Positions 38,998-48,946 of a stretch of DNA of 64,000 nucleotides are shown here, in pieces. How positions within the stretch are numbered: the first letter of the stretch is position 1; every line of letters begins with the position of its first letter. The translations under genes and the position numbers were made by a program. Source of the DNA: an uncultured Clostridia bacterium (lineage in GTDB: Bacteria > Bacillota > Clostridia > Christensenellales > Borkfalkiaceae); assembly GCA_947623655.1 (NCBI GenBank), contig CANQHG010000006.1:35973-99972 (forward strand). Reading direction: 5' to 3'. The notes under the pieces were generated by a model. It was not told where the DNA came from, ran no database searches, and was given only the letters and a program-made list of their open reading frames with translations.

Positions 38998-39972
38998 ATG
39001 CAATATCGCAACATGGGTAACACAGGGCTCAAACTCTCCGAAATAGCCCTCGGAAGTTGGGTGACAGATCTTTCGGATGTAAGTTCCATTGCAAACGCCC
39101 AGGCCATTGTTGACAAGGCATTCGATCTCGGCGTCAATTTCTTTGATTGCGCAGATGCCTACTCGGGCGGCGAAGCCGAGCGTTTTTTAGGAAAAACGCT
39201 CTCTTATCATCGCAGAAGCGAATACGTCGTCTCATCCAAAGTCTTTTTTCCGATGGGCAGAGGCGCCAACGAATGGGGTTTGAGCCGCAAACATATCAAG
39301 GAACAGCTCGAGATCACCCTCAAAAATATGAAACTCGATTATATCGACCTCTATTTCTGTCATCGCTTCGATCCCACAACGCCTATCGCCGAAACGGTGG
39401 AAGTGCTTTCAGATCTCGTGAAAGAGGGTAAGATCCTTTATTACGGCGTCTCGGAATGGACGCCCGCCGCAATCGTGGAAGCGATTTTGACCGCTCAACG
39501 CGACGGCAACCGCCCCCTCTCCGTGATCCAACCGCAATATAACATGGTCGACCGCTATATCGAAAATGAGATCATCGGCATTTGCGAGCGCTTCGGAATA
39601 GGAATTACTCCTTTTTCTCCGCTGTCTCAGGGCCTCTTGACGGGGAAATACAGAAAGGGAATGCCACTGCCCGAGGGTTCACGCGCCACATGGCAGGCAG
39701 ATCGGCAGATCAATGCTCTTCTCACCGATCAAAACCTCGATAAAGTGGAAAAACTTTTAAAAATTGCTGAAGAACTACACGTCCCCCTTTCTGTGATGGC
39801 TCTCGCATGGATCTTACGGCAGAAACAGATCACAACTGTCATCACGGGCGCAAGCAAGATGAAACAGCTCGAAGTCAATGCTTCGGCAAGCGGTTTCAAG
39901 ATTCCGTCAGATACTCTTGCCGAGATCGAAAAAATTCTTGACTATCACCCGTTTGTGCGTCGCATCGGATAA
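38998..39972 (+). CDS. Aldo/keto reductase
   Basis: MQYRNMGNTGLKLSEIALGSWVT...FFDCADAYSGGEAERFLG...DYIDLYFCHRFDP. Confidence 0.95.
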   Translation: MQYRNMGNTGLKLSEIALGSWVTDLSDVSSIANAQAIVDKAFDLGVNFFDCADAYSGGEAERFLGKTLSYHRRSEYVVSSKVFFPMGRGANEWGLSRKHIKEQLEITLKNMKLDYIDLYFCHRFDPTTPIAETVEVLSDLVKEGKILYYGVSEWTPAAIVEAILTAQRDGNRPLSVIQPQYNMVDRYIENEIIGICERFGIGITPFSPLSQGLLTGKYRKGMPLPEGSRATWQADRQINALLTDQNLDKVEKLLKIAEELHVPLSVMALAWILRQKQITTVITGASKMKQLEVNASASGFKIPSDTLAEIEKILDYHPFVRRIG

Positions 39973-39973
39973 G

Positions 39974-39999
39974 AAAAGTCCCCTTCCGGGGACTTTTTT
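39974..39999 (+). terminator. Intrinsic terminator
   Basis: AAGTCCCC-TTCC-GGGGACTT-TTTT. Confidence 0.85.
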
Positions 40000-41768
40000 C
40001 ATTCCACTGTGACGCTCTTGGCGAGATTTCGGGGCTTGTCGGGATCATTTCCGCGGGCAAGCGCGACATAATAAGCAAGCATTTGAAGCGGAACAACAGA
40101 GAGTATGGGCGAAAATTCAGGCAGACATCGAGGAATGAGGACGGAAGCACATACTTCGTCCATTTCACAATATTCCGCAAAAGATGTTACCAAAAAGATC
40201 CTTGCTCCGCGGGAATATGCTTCATGCACGGCATTCATAGTCTTTTCGGCAGTATTGCGCCTTGTAATGATGGCGACAACGGGCGTGCCGGGCTCGATGA
40301 GAGCGAGCGTGCCGTGTTTAAGTTCTCCCGCCGCATAGCCCTCGCTCGGGAGATAGGATATTTCCTTAAGTTTTAAGCTGCCCTCAAGCGCCGCGCACAT
40401 ATCCGCCCCGCGTCCGATAAAATACGCGCTCTTTGCCCCGACAAAATATGGCGTCCAGCCGCGCACCTCCTCAGAGACAGAAATCGTCTTCGCGGTCTTT
40501 TGTGCCAAACCGCGAAGCGTCGGCGCTCTTTTTTTTTCGATCGCGGCAAGCGTACCGACGATCGAGTAGAGCACGGCAAGTTGGGCGTTAAAGCTCTTTG
40601 TCGCGGCAACCGCGACTTCCTTTCCTGCATGCGTATACAGAACCGCATCGGCAAGACGCGTCAAAGAGGAATATTTTACGTTTACAACTGCTGCGACATA
40701 TGCCCCTTTTCGCTTGGCAAGCCGCACGGCGGCAAGCGTATCGGCAGTCTCCCCGCTCTGACTGATCGCGATAAGAAGAGTCCCCTTGGGAACGATTGGA
40801 TTGGAGTAGCGGTATTCGCTTGCGACAACGACTTCTACACGAACGCGGCACAGTTTCTCGATCGCAACTTTGGCGCACAATCCACTGTGATATGCCGTCC
40901 CGCAGGCAACGATTTGGATATACTCTGTCTGACATAGTACTCTGTAAAAGTCAGAATAACAAGAGTTTTTCTCAAAGTTAAACATTGAATGATGTAAAAT
41001 TTCAGGAATTTCGTCGATTTCTTTGCGCATGAAGTGGCGATAGCCGTCAAGTTTGGTTTTCCCTTCTTCAAGATCGAATTGCATCGCTTCTTTCACGACT
41101 GCATTCTTTCCAGCATTACAGACGGTAACTTCATCGCCCTCAAGCCTTGCGAATTCCCCATCATCCAAGCTGTACAGGGTCGCGCCCTCTTCGGCGACCG
41201 CGGAAAGATCGCTCGCAACGACAAGCCCATCCTTTGCGTTGCCAACGATGAGCGGGCTACGCATGCGGGCGCAGATGAGAGCATCGGGCTCGTCGCTACA
41301 ATATACGGCGAGCGCATAAGAGCCGATCAACTTTCCGCACGCCCCGATCACCGCGTCGAGCAGATCGCCCCGATATCCGTCGGCGATAAGATGGGCTATG
41401 ACCTCGCTATCTGTGTCCGAATAAAATATTTCTCCGTTTGACACGAGCTCTTCCTTGAGCGCACGGGCGTTTTCCACAATTCCGTTGTGAACGAGGGCGA
41501 TATTTTTATATGTATGCGGATGTGCGTTCTCCACAGTTACATCGCCATGCGTTGCCCAACGAGTATGTCCGATCCCGATATTTCCTCTTTCGCTTCTTGC
41601 GGCCTCGATTTCTTTAACGCGGCCCGTTTTTTTGATGATTTTCAACTCTTTTCCGTTGGAAACTGCAATTCCGACCGAATCATAGCCGCGATATTCGAGT
41701 TCATAGAGGCCATCGATCAAGATAGGCGCGGCCTCCCTCTTACCCACGTAACCGACGATCCCGCACAT
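39999..41768 (-). CDS. glmS: Glutamine--fructose-6-phosphate aminotransferase (isomerizing)
   Basis: MCGIVGYVGKREAAPILIDGLYELEYRGYDS...IQIVACGTAYHSG...PRNLAKSVTVE. Confidence 0.97.
   Translation of the reverse strand: MCGIVGYVGKREAAPILIDGLYELEYRGYDSVGIAVSNGKELKIIKKTGRVKEIEAARSERGNIGIGHTRWATHGDVTVENAHPHTYKNIALVHNGIVENARALKEELVSNGEIFYSDTDSEVIAHLIADGYRGDLLDAVIGACGKLIGSYALAVYCSDEPDALICARMRSPLIVGNAKDGLVVASDLSAVAEEGATLYSLDDGEFARLEGDEVTVCNAGKNAVVKEAMQFDLEEGKTKLDGYRHFMRKEIDEIPEILHHSMFNFEKNSCYSDFYRVLCQTEYIQIVACGTAYHSGLCAKVAIEKLCRVRVEVVVASEYRYSNPIVPKGTLLIAISQSGETADTLAAVRLAKRKGAYVAAVVNVKYSSLTRLADAVLYTHAGKEVAVAATKSFNAQLAVLYSIVGTLAAIEKKRAPTLRGLAQKTAKTISVSEEVRGWTPYFVGAKSAYFIGRGADMCAALEGSLKLKEISYLPSEGYAAGELKHGTLALIEPGTPVVAIITRRNTAEKTMNAVHEAYSRGARIFLVTSFAEYCEMDEVCASVLIPRCLPEFSPILSVVPLQMLAYYVALARGNDPDKPRNLAKSVTVE
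40922..40949 (+). repeat. Dispersed palindromic motif copy (g) inside glmS: ACTCTGTCTGACATAGTACTCTGTAAAA
   Basis: Direct reading. Confidence 0.85.
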
Positions 41769-43108
41769 CAGAGCACCTCCCCGACATGCAAAACAGCACG
41801 CTCAACGTCTGCAACCACTTCAGAGCACAGCGCGTCGTCTGCTCCCTCCGCCAGAATACGGACGACGGGCTCTGTCCCCGACGCGCGCAACAAAATTCTC
41901 CCGCCCTCAAGCCTTTTTCTGGCAACTTCGAGGGTATAAATTACCGTTTCATCTTTCAAAACGGCATTTTTGTCCGCGACTTTGATATTTTTTAAGTGCT
42001 GCGGGATAGGTTTGAACCCTTCTACGAGACATGAAAGCGGGCATTTATTCACGATCATTGTCTCCATGACCTTAAGCGCCGTCAAAATACCGTCGCCTGT
42101 GGCAGAAACCTTTTTAAAAATGATATGTCCCGACTGTTCGCCGCCAAGCATATAGCCGCTTGAAACAAGTTCGTCGTGTACAAACTTATCGCCGACCTCG
42201 CAGCGCAAAAGATCGATATTGTCCCGCGCCAAACTCGTTTCAAGCCCAAGATTGCTCATCACGGTCGCAACAACGCCATTTTTTTCGAGTTCGCCGCGAT
42301 TTTTCATGGCACGAGCGCTGAGATATAAAATGCCGTCGCCATCCACGACGTCGCCGCGCTCATCAACGCAAATACATCTGTCCGCATCGCCGTCAAAAGC
42401 AAAGCCGACATCAAGATTTCTCTCCATCACGAGCGCCTGTAAAGCTGAAATGTGCGTAGAACCGCAGTTTGCATTTATATTCGTGCCGTCAGGTTCCACG
42501 CCGATTGCAAAGACGCGAGCGCCGAGAGCATCGAAAACGGCCTTTGATATCTGCCACGCACTGCCGTTTGCACAGTCGAGCCCGACCCGCATACCCCTGA
42601 ATGAAGTGCGGGATAAAGTTAAAAGATAGGCAAGATAGCGGTTTCTGCCTGCGACAAAATCGACTGTTCGGCCGATCTCTTTCTTTGTGGCGAGGGGAAT
42701 ATTTCCGCCGTCGAGATACTCTTCCACGCGATTTAAAATGTGCTCTTCAAGCTTTTCCCCACTTGCATTGAAGAGCTTGATACCATTGTCCGTGTATGGA
42801 TTATGGCTTGCGGAGATCATCACGCCGCAATCAAATCCCTCCGTCCTCGTCAGATATGAAACAGATGGCGTCGTCGTCACATGCAAAAGATAGACGTCGG
42901 CTCCCGAGGCTGTAGCGCCCGCCGTCAGAGCATATTCAAACATATAAGAAGAGAGCCGCGTGTCCTTTCCGACAAGGATCTTCGCCCGCTCTCTTTTCCC
43001 TCGTGAAAAATATTTTCCCAAAAAACGGCCAACGCGAAAAGCATGAATGGCGGTAAGCGTTTCATTGGCTCCGCCTCTGAAGCCGTCCGTACCGAAATAT
43101 TTTCCCAA
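41768..43108 (-). CDS. glmM: Phosphoglucosamine mutase (TTG start)
   Basis: MGKYFGTDGFRGGANE...GVMISASHNPYTDNGIKLF. Confidence 0.96.
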   Translation of the reverse strand: MGKYFGTDGFRGGANETLTAIHAFRVGRFLGKYFSRGKRERAKILVGKDTRLSSYMFEYALTAGATASGADVYLLHVTTTPSVSYLTRTEGFDCGVMISASHNPYTDNGIKLFNASGEKLEEHILNRVEEYLDGGNIPLATKKEIGRTVDFVAGRNRYLAYLLTLSRTSFRGMRVGLDCANGSAWQISKAVFDALGARVFAIGVEPDGTNINANCGSTHISALQALVMERNLDVGFAFDGDADRCICVDERGDVVDGDGILYLSARAMKNRGELEKNGVVATVMSNLGLETSLARDNIDLLRCEVGDKFVHDELVSSGYMLGGEQSGHIIFKKVSATGDGILTALKVMETMIVNKCPLSCLVEGFKPIPQHLKNIKVADKNAVLKDETVIYTLEVARKRLEGGRILLRASGTEPVVRILAEGADDALCSEVVADVERAVLHVGEVL

Positions 43109-43211
43109 ACCGAACCTCCCGAACCCGTTTCTACGGGTAAACCATCGTATGATGCAGGCCGATTTTTTGTGAAAAAAGCCGTTTCAAAGATTTTGCTCCT
43201 CAAAACGGCAT

Positions 43212-43234
43212 ATTATGTCAGACATATTACTATG
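43212..43234 (+). repeat. Dispersed palindromic motif copy (h): ATTATGTCAGACATATTACTATG
   Basis: Direct reading; between glpK and glmM. Confidence 0.9.
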
Positions 43235-43249
43235 CAAATACAAAATAAA

Positions 43250-44719
43250 TCAATTTTCAAAATGCATTAAAGCTCTCTTTTCGGCAACAAGATATGAATT
43301 ATATACCTGTTTTGCCTTTTCTTTTTCGTGGGGAACAAACACTCTTTCACACTCTCTTCTTCGGACGATCTCGTCTATCGACATCATATCTTTCGCACAT
43401 GCGCAAAGATACGCCGCACCGAGCGCCGTACTTTCCCTCTCTTTCGGTCGGTTGACATTCGCCGACGAAACATCTGCCTGGAACTGCATGAGAAAATTAT
43501 TTTGTGAAGCCCCACCGTCACACTTGATCTCCTTTAAAAGAATACCGCTGTCTTTCGTCATGCAATCGAGGAGTTCACGAGCCCCGCATGCGATGCTCTC
43601 CAGAACAGCTCGAACGATGTGCGCACGCGTAGTGCCGCGCGTGAGGCCTGTGAGCATACCCCGCGCCTCGCTGTCCCAATGGGGTGCGCCGAGACCCGTG
43701 AAAGCGGGAACAAAGGAAACGCCGCCCGCATCCGGGACGGATATCGCGAGTCTCTCGCTCTCCGAAGATGTGGAGAGAATCTCCAACCCATCGCGCAACC
43801 ATTGTATGGATGATCCGGCATGAAATACGCTGCCCTCAAGCGCATAGGCAGTCTCTCCGCCCACTTGGTACGCGATTGTAGAAAGAAGGCCGCTCTCGGA
43901 AGAAATACACTTTCCGCCCGTGTGAAAGAGAAGAAAAAGTCCCGTTCCGTATGTGATTTTGCCCTCCCCTTCCGTAACCGCGGCCTGTCCGATGAGGGCG
44001 GCCTGTTGATCCCCCGCAACGCCCGCAAGCGCGATCTTCGTCCCGCCAATGTTTGCTGTGCCGAAATCCGCATCCGAAGCTCTTACCTCGGGCAATATCT
44101 CGCGAGGTATCCCAAAAAAACGCATAATTTCTTCGTCATAATCGCAAAAGTGTATATCGAAAAGCATTGTCCGCGATGCGTTCGTGACATCCGTCGCGAA
44201 AACATTTCCCTCGGTCAATTTAAAGATGAGATAGCTATCGATTGTTCCCGCACACAATTTCCCTTCTTTTAAGAGCGTCCGCGCAAGGGGGACATGGTCG
44301 AGCGCCCAACGGATCTTGCTCGCCGAAAAGTAGGCGTCGTTGGTGAGCCCTGTTCGCTCTTTCACGCGTCTCACAATCTCTTTCGGCATATTTTTACAAA
44401 ATTCACTCGTTCGGCGGCACTGCCATACGATGGCGGGACATATGGGTTCCCCCGTCGTTTTATCCCAAAGAACAACAGTTTCGCGTTGGTTGGTAATGCC
44501 GATGCCCGCGACTTTCCCCTTTGCATAGGCAAGACAATCGTTGAGCACATAAGCGGCCTTGAAATAAATTTCGTTGGCGTCCTGTTCCACCCACCCGGGA
44601 AAGGGATATTTGCTTGCGACTTCCTGCTGCGCCCCGTGGACAAAAGCACCTTTTTCGATGTCATACAAAAACGCTCGTATGCTTGTCGTGCCCGCGTCGA
44701 GCGCAATCACATATTTCAT
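43250..44719 (-). CDS. glpK: Glycerol kinase
   Basis: MKYVIALDAGTTSIRAFLYD...ITNQRETVVLWDKTTGEPICPAIVWQCRRT; ORF track overextends N-terminus. Confidence 0.95.
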   Translation of the reverse strand: MKYVIALDAGTTSIRAFLYDIEKGAFVHGAQQEVASKYPFPGWVEQDANEIYFKAAYVLNDCLAYAKGKVAGIGITNQRETVVLWDKTTGEPICPAIVWQCRRTSEFCKNMPKEIVRRVKERTGLTNDAYFSASKIRWALDHVPLARTLLKEGKLCAGTIDSYLIFKLTEGNVFATDVTNASRTMLFDIHFCDYDEEIMRFFGIPREILPEVRASDADFGTANIGGTKIALAGVAGDQQAALIGQAAVTEGEGKITYGTGLFLLFHTGGKCISSESGLLSTIAYQVGGETAYALEGSVFHAGSSIQWLRDGLEILSTSSESERLAISVPDAGGVSFVPAFTGLGAPHWDSEARGMLTGLTRGTTRAHIVRAVLESIACGARELLDCMTKDSGILLKEIKCDGGASQNNFLMQFQADVSSANVNRPKERESTALGAAYLCACAKDMMSIDEIVRRRECERVFVPHEKEKAKQVYNSYLVAEKRALMHFEN

Positions 44720-44751
44720 AGTTTTTCCCTCTTTTGATGTATCGGCAGCAT

Positions 44752-45603
44752 TCAATGGATGTTGGCAAGTTTCAGAATACTCGAATAAATTTCCGTATCG
44801 TCGTGCAAAAAGGTATTGAAGACGACTTTGAGGCTGCTCTTGTGGCGCATTTTCCAATTCAAAACTGCACCCGTTGCAATCTCGGCGGCTTCTTCGCGGG
44901 GAAAATTGAACACGCCCGTGGAGATACAGCAAAAGGCAATGCTCTTCGCCCCCGCTTCTTCCGCCAGATTGAGGCAGGATATGTAGCATGAACGGAGGGC
45001 TCCTCTTTCTTCGCGCGTAGGCTTACCCGCCACCATGGGACCGACGGTATGTAAGACGTACTTGCTCGGCAAATTATAGGCACGGGTGATCTTTGCGCCG
45101 CCGCATTCCTCTTCCTTATTTTGAAAGGCGATCAATTTGGCGCAATCGTCTCTCAGCTGCATGCCTGCAAAGGAATGGATGACGTTATCGATACAATTAT
45201 GACCCGGAAGGAAACAACCGAGAAGGGCTGAATTTGCCGCATTAACAATGCAATCAACGCCGAGCCGCGTGATATCTCCCTGCCATACATCGATCCCGCA
45301 ACTGTTGAGGGAAACATCCCTTTCTTCCGCGATCCCGCGTTCAACGCTCTCCGTCCAAAAGAGACTGTCCTGGATGTTAAGGATATCTTGCGGGATAGGA
45401 TGAGGCATTCTCTTATTCATGAGGCGCCTTATCGTCTCCCTTCTTCTCTCATAGGGCGCGTTAAAAGCCGCAATCAGGCCCTGTTCTTTGAGCAAATATT
45501 TCAAGAGCTCATTGCAGTGCTCTTCTTTCTGTTCGTTCGTCAAAACCGCGGGACGCGGATAAGGCGTCAGATCGATGATTTTACCGGTTTCCTTAAGCGT
45601 CAT
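44752..45603 (-). CDS. Zinc-dependent macrodomain (protein-ADP-ribose hydrolase type)
   Basis: VDCIVNAANSALLGCFLPGHNCIDNVIHSFAGMQLRDDC...AFCCISTGVFNFP. Confidence 0.88.
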   Translation of the reverse strand: MTLKETGKIIDLTPYPRPAVLTNEQKEEHCNELLKYLLKEQGLIAAFNAPYERRRETIRRLMNKRMPHPIPQDILNIQDSLFWTESVERGIAEERDVSLNSCGIDVWQGDITRLGVDCIVNAANSALLGCFLPGHNCIDNVIHSFAGMQLRDDCAKLIAFQNKEEECGGAKITRAYNLPSKYVLHTVGPMVAGKPTREERGALRSCYISCLNLAEEAGAKSIAFCCISTGVFNFPREEAAEIATGAVLNWKMRHKSSLKVVFNTFLHDDTEIYSSILKLANIH

Positions 45604-45700
45604 ATTCTCCCCTTACAGACGGGCTTTCGGCGACACGTCTTCTCAGAATCCTATTATACGATATCGAGCAAACTTTTTCAATACCCAATCTGTAAAATCG

Positions 45701-45729
45701 TTGATTTTTTGGGGATTTTCCTTTATACT
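45701..45729 (+). promoter_or_regulatory. Promoter TTGATT-N17-TATACT 7 nt upstream of ATG
   Basis: Direct reading. Confidence 0.45.
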
Positions 45730-45736
45730 TTTAGTT

Positions 45737-46246
45737 ATGGAAGACGCAATGCAAAAAAACTCGGGATATAAGTTCCCCTTTAAATTTTCACCATTGACGC
45801 TCTCGGTGCTCATTCTGCTGCTTGTCCTGTGTGCGGGCGGAACGGCGCTGACAATCTGGCAATTTTCAGACTTTTTGAAGGGCGACATCAGTTCCGTTTG
45901 GGAATGGTTGAAATATATTCTGATGTTCCTTGTCTGCGGACTGCTCTTCATTCTCGTCATAGCCATGCTGATCAAATCACAGTACATGATCACCGACGAA
46001 GAACTTATTTTGCAGTTCGGCTTTATCAAGACGCGTTACGCGCTCAAAAAAATACGTTCCGTTCGCCGTTTTATGGGTTCGGGGAAACTCGCCGTCTACT
46101 TCGACGACATGAAAAACCAATATTCGGTGATCGTTGTCAAGGAGAGATGGTTCGAGGCATTCGTAAAAGCATTAAGAGAAAAGAATGAGAACATTGCATT
46201 TGATTTCACGACCGCCGAAGAGGAAGCGGAATGGAAAAAGAAATAA
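45737..46246 (+). CDS. Membrane protein with bPH-like domain, unknown function
   Basis: Two TM segments then ITDEELILQFGFIKTRYALKKIRSVRRF. Confidence 0.65.
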   Translation: MEDAMQKNSGYKFPFKFSPLTLSVLILLLVLCAGGTALTIWQFSDFLKGDISSVWEWLKYILMFLVCGLLFILVIAMLIKSQYMITDEELILQFGFIKTRYALKKIRSVRRFMGSGKLAVYFDDMKNQYSVIVVKERWFEAFVKALREKNENIAFDFTTAEEEAEWKKK

Positions 46247-46259
46247 TCATGCTCATAAG

Positions 46260-46297
46260 AAATCACCCTGCGGGCTACGCAGGGTGATTTCTTTATT
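46260..46297. terminator. 13-bp-stem terminator hairpin between convergent genes
   Basis: AAATCACCCTGCG-GGCTA-CGCAGGGTGATTT. Confidence 0.8.
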
Positions 46298-47090
46298 CCT
46301 TGTAAAAGTCTTTTCGCGTATTTTTCCAGACCTTTGCGGCAAAATGCATACGCCACGATAGCGGAAGAAGAGAAGCGCCGAAGTTCGTCAATTTATTCCA
46401 AAACCCGATAATGATGCGCTTTTTGTTCTTTTTTACGGCTTTCAGCGCTTTTCCGGCGACCTTGTCGGGCGACATTGCGGAAAGTGCGCCGTATCCCCCA
46501 TGCGCTTTGATATTCTCTTTGATATCCTCGCGCGTCGGCATGCCCCCGGGCAGTACACACGTAACTTTCGCTCTCCCCTTGAGTTCGGTGCGCAGTGCCA
46601 TGCAGAAATACTCAAGCGCTTTCTTCGTAGCGGCGTACAGGGCGAAGTATGGTTCCGGCATGATGCTCGTTACACTCCCGACGCAGAGGATCTCCGTATT
46701 CCCATCCAGCGGCGCTCTCTCGAGCATGCTCTTGATAAACGACACAGCTCCCTCGAAATTGACCCGCGTTTGGGTGAGAATATGCGCTTCGTCATACTCC
46801 TCGAACGCCATCTGCGTATCCACGCCCGCCACATAGATGAGGCGGCCGAACATAATATTCCCTCTGTCTGCATAGTCGAAAAGTGCCGCACGGCTCTCTT
46901 CCTCCCTCAGATCGCAAGGGTAAATTACCACTTCAAGAGCGGGATTTTTTTCTTTCAGAGCGCTTTTGAAAGCCGCGAGCTTGTCCCCGCTTCTTCCTGT
47001 AAGAAAAATCGGTGTACCTTTCTCGGCAAGAATGTTCGTAAAAGTACTGCCGAGCCCTCCGCAAGCGCCTGTTATAAGCGTATAAAGCAT
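46293..47090 (-). CDS. Short-chain dehydrogenase/reductase
   Basis: MLYTLITGACGGLGSTFTNILAEKGTPIFLTGR...YAATKKALEYF. Confidence 0.92.
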   Translation of the reverse strand: MLYTLITGACGGLGSTFTNILAEKGTPIFLTGRSGDKLAAFKSALKEKNPALEVVIYPCDLREEESRAALFDYADRGNIMFGRLIYVAGVDTQMAFEEYDEAHILTQTRVNFEGAVSFIKSMLERAPLDGNTEILCVGSVTSIMPEPYFALYAATKKALEYFCMALRTELKGRAKVTCVLPGGMPTREDIKENIKAHGGYGALSAMSPDKVAGKALKAVKKNKKRIIIGFWNKLTNFGASLLPLSWRMHFAAKVWKNTRKDFYKE

Positions 47091-47101
47091 ATGTGACTCC
47101 T

Positions 47102-48715
47102 CTATCGGATGATTTCCGCAAAATCGTCGGGCGCAACCCCTTCCCCGGCGCGGGCAAACAAATCGTTCGCCCAAGTCTTCCAAAGCTCATGTTGGGAAGT
47201 GCCGAATGCGGTATAAAATGTTTGTGACGCAGTCAACACCGCCGCAAATTTTTCCCATCCGATTTGCTCCACAAGATAATAGACAAACGAACAATAGCGG
47301 AAATAATAGGAAAAATTATCTTTCCGTGTATGATAGCCTTCCCGCACTGACCAAACCGCCTGCGCATCTTTCCAAGCATGCAAATCGCTATCCGAAGTCG
47401 GGCGAAGCTTATCGTAGAGCGCCTTGATGGGCTCTGTAGCGAGGTCCCTTTCCATTGAAAGATATTGAAAATCGGGCCTCGGAATAAGCGCCAGAGCAGC
47501 ATAGTCGGCCACGCCCTCAATGAGCCATTTATAGGTAGAGGACAATTCTGCTGCCGCAGTCATCGCTTCGATTTCGTGAGTAAACTCATGCGGAAATTCG
47601 CATAAGTTACTCAGATTTCCCTTTCGGGCATTCCAGTCCACAAAACCGCCGGCATTATAGACAAAATGTGTATCCTGATCGAGAAACCAAACGTATTCGA
47701 GAACATCTTTCATCTCCAAAGAAAAAGCATCCAGCAGAGCTTCGGCAGATTCATCGAGCCAAGACAAATTGGTCTTCAAACTTCCGTAATCAGGCGAGGA
47801 ATAAGACGGATAGCAATAGTCGTGGACGGTTTGATTTTCTTCCGCATAATAGTCCCCGCGGATATAGAGCGTCCCCCATTCCGAGCCGATCTCAAGCGGA
47901 TATTTTACAGTGAAGGGGGCATAGCGATAAAATCGCGTCTCCTTCTCCACGGCAGTCTCTAAGCCAATATCACGCAGATAAGCATTTTTCTTTTCGGTAA
48001 ATGCCGCACTAAATTCCGAACAGACTGTTTCATCACGCGGAGAACGTACAGCGGCAAGATCTGAACCGAGGAGTCGTATTACGCCGTCCTCTCCCTCTGT
48101 TTCATATAGCCATTCCGTAAACGAGACGGAAACAATCTTTGCCTTTTCGATGTTCTTCTTTTCGGAAAAAGGCGCATAAAAGAGCGGGGCTTCCATATCA
48201 ATGAGCAAAGGATCTTCAGCAAGATATTTCTTCGCCTTTTTATCATCCGCTTTAAGCACGTCATCTTCAAGTTCGGAACGAAGATGCTCACCCACCCCCC
48301 ACAGCAGTCCGTAATTGAGATATCTGTCCCCTAAGCGTTGCAGATAGCTATGCAGAAACACAGTATAGTCTATCGTTCCGAGATACAAATTGTCGCCGTC
48401 CGTGCGTGAAGAATAATTTTCACCGACATAGATGGTTAACGGCTCCGACGATGGCAAACGATCAAACGTCTTTTCGGCAAAGATAAGAAAATTTTCCATC
48501 TTCCCGTCCGAATAGCAATCATCGAAAAAGACCGTATGCTCTCCAAGTGTGAATTTTTTCCCTTCGAGAACGCTTGCCTTATTGGCATACGGTTCCGTAA
48601 AGCCGACATGGGCAATCTCGTACGGGTGCTCCAGCCCGCACGCCGTAAAGACAGGCAGAAACGATATAATCATAATGCTGCATATGACAACGGAGATTTT
48701 CTGCTGGCTTTTCAT
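47102..48715 (-). CDS. Putative lipoprotein zinc metallopeptidase (HExxH gluzincin-like)
   Basis: Lipobox FLPVFTACGL; FPHEFTHEIEAMTAAAELSSTYKWLIEGVADYAAL. Confidence 0.65.
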   Translation of the reverse strand: MKSQQKISVVICSIMIISFLPVFTACGLEHPYEIAHVGFTEPYANKASVLEGKKFTLGEHTVFFDDCYSDGKMENFLIFAEKTFDRLPSSEPLTIYVGENYSSRTDGDNLYLGTIDYTVFLHSYLQRLGDRYLNYGLLWGVGEHLRSELEDDVLKADDKKAKKYLAEDPLLIDMEAPLFYAPFSEKKNIEKAKIVSVSFTEWLYETEGEDGVIRLLGSDLAAVRSPRDETVCSEFSAAFTEKKNAYLRDIGLETAVEKETRFYRYAPFTVKYPLEIGSEWGTLYIRGDYYAEENQTVHDYCYPSYSSPDYGSLKTNLSWLDESAEALLDAFSLEMKDVLEYVWFLDQDTHFVYNAGGFVDWNARKGNLSNLCEFPHEFTHEIEAMTAAAELSSTYKWLIEGVADYAALALIPRPDFQYLSMERDLATEPIKALYDKLRPTSDSDLHAWKDAQAVWSVREGYHTRKDNFSYYFRYCSFVYYLVEQIGWEKFAAVLTASQTFYTAFGTSQHELWKTWANDLFARAGEGVAPDDFAEIIR

Positions 48716-48844
48716 GAAACCCCTCGAACGTTTTCTTTTTTTCATTATACCATACTTCGGCAACACGGTCAAAAGAATTTTTATAAAAGTAATCAAAATC
48801 GGTTGCTTTTTGCGAGCTTTTGTTGTACAATAACGATTGTCTTT

Positions 48845-48935
48845 GCAGAGATGTCTGAGTGGCTTAAGGAGCACGATTGGAAATCGTGTGACGGTGGTGA
48901 ATCGTCCCGGGGTTCAAATCCCCGTCTCTGCGCCA
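48845..48935 (+). tRNA. tRNA-Ser(GGA), CCA encoded
   Basis: GCAGAGATGTCTGAGTGGCTTAAGGAGCACGATTGGAAATCGTGTGACGG...CCGGGGTTCAAATCCCCGTCTCTGCGCCA; loop TTGGAAA. Confidence 0.95.
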
Positions 48936-48946
48936 ATATTTAGTGG

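Noticed and set aside
43250-44989. ORF-track N-terminal extension of glpK beyond 44719
   Set aside because: Extension overlaps the macrodomain gene antisense frame-wise and lacks homology; ATG at 44719 begins the canonical MKYVIALDAGTTSIRAF.
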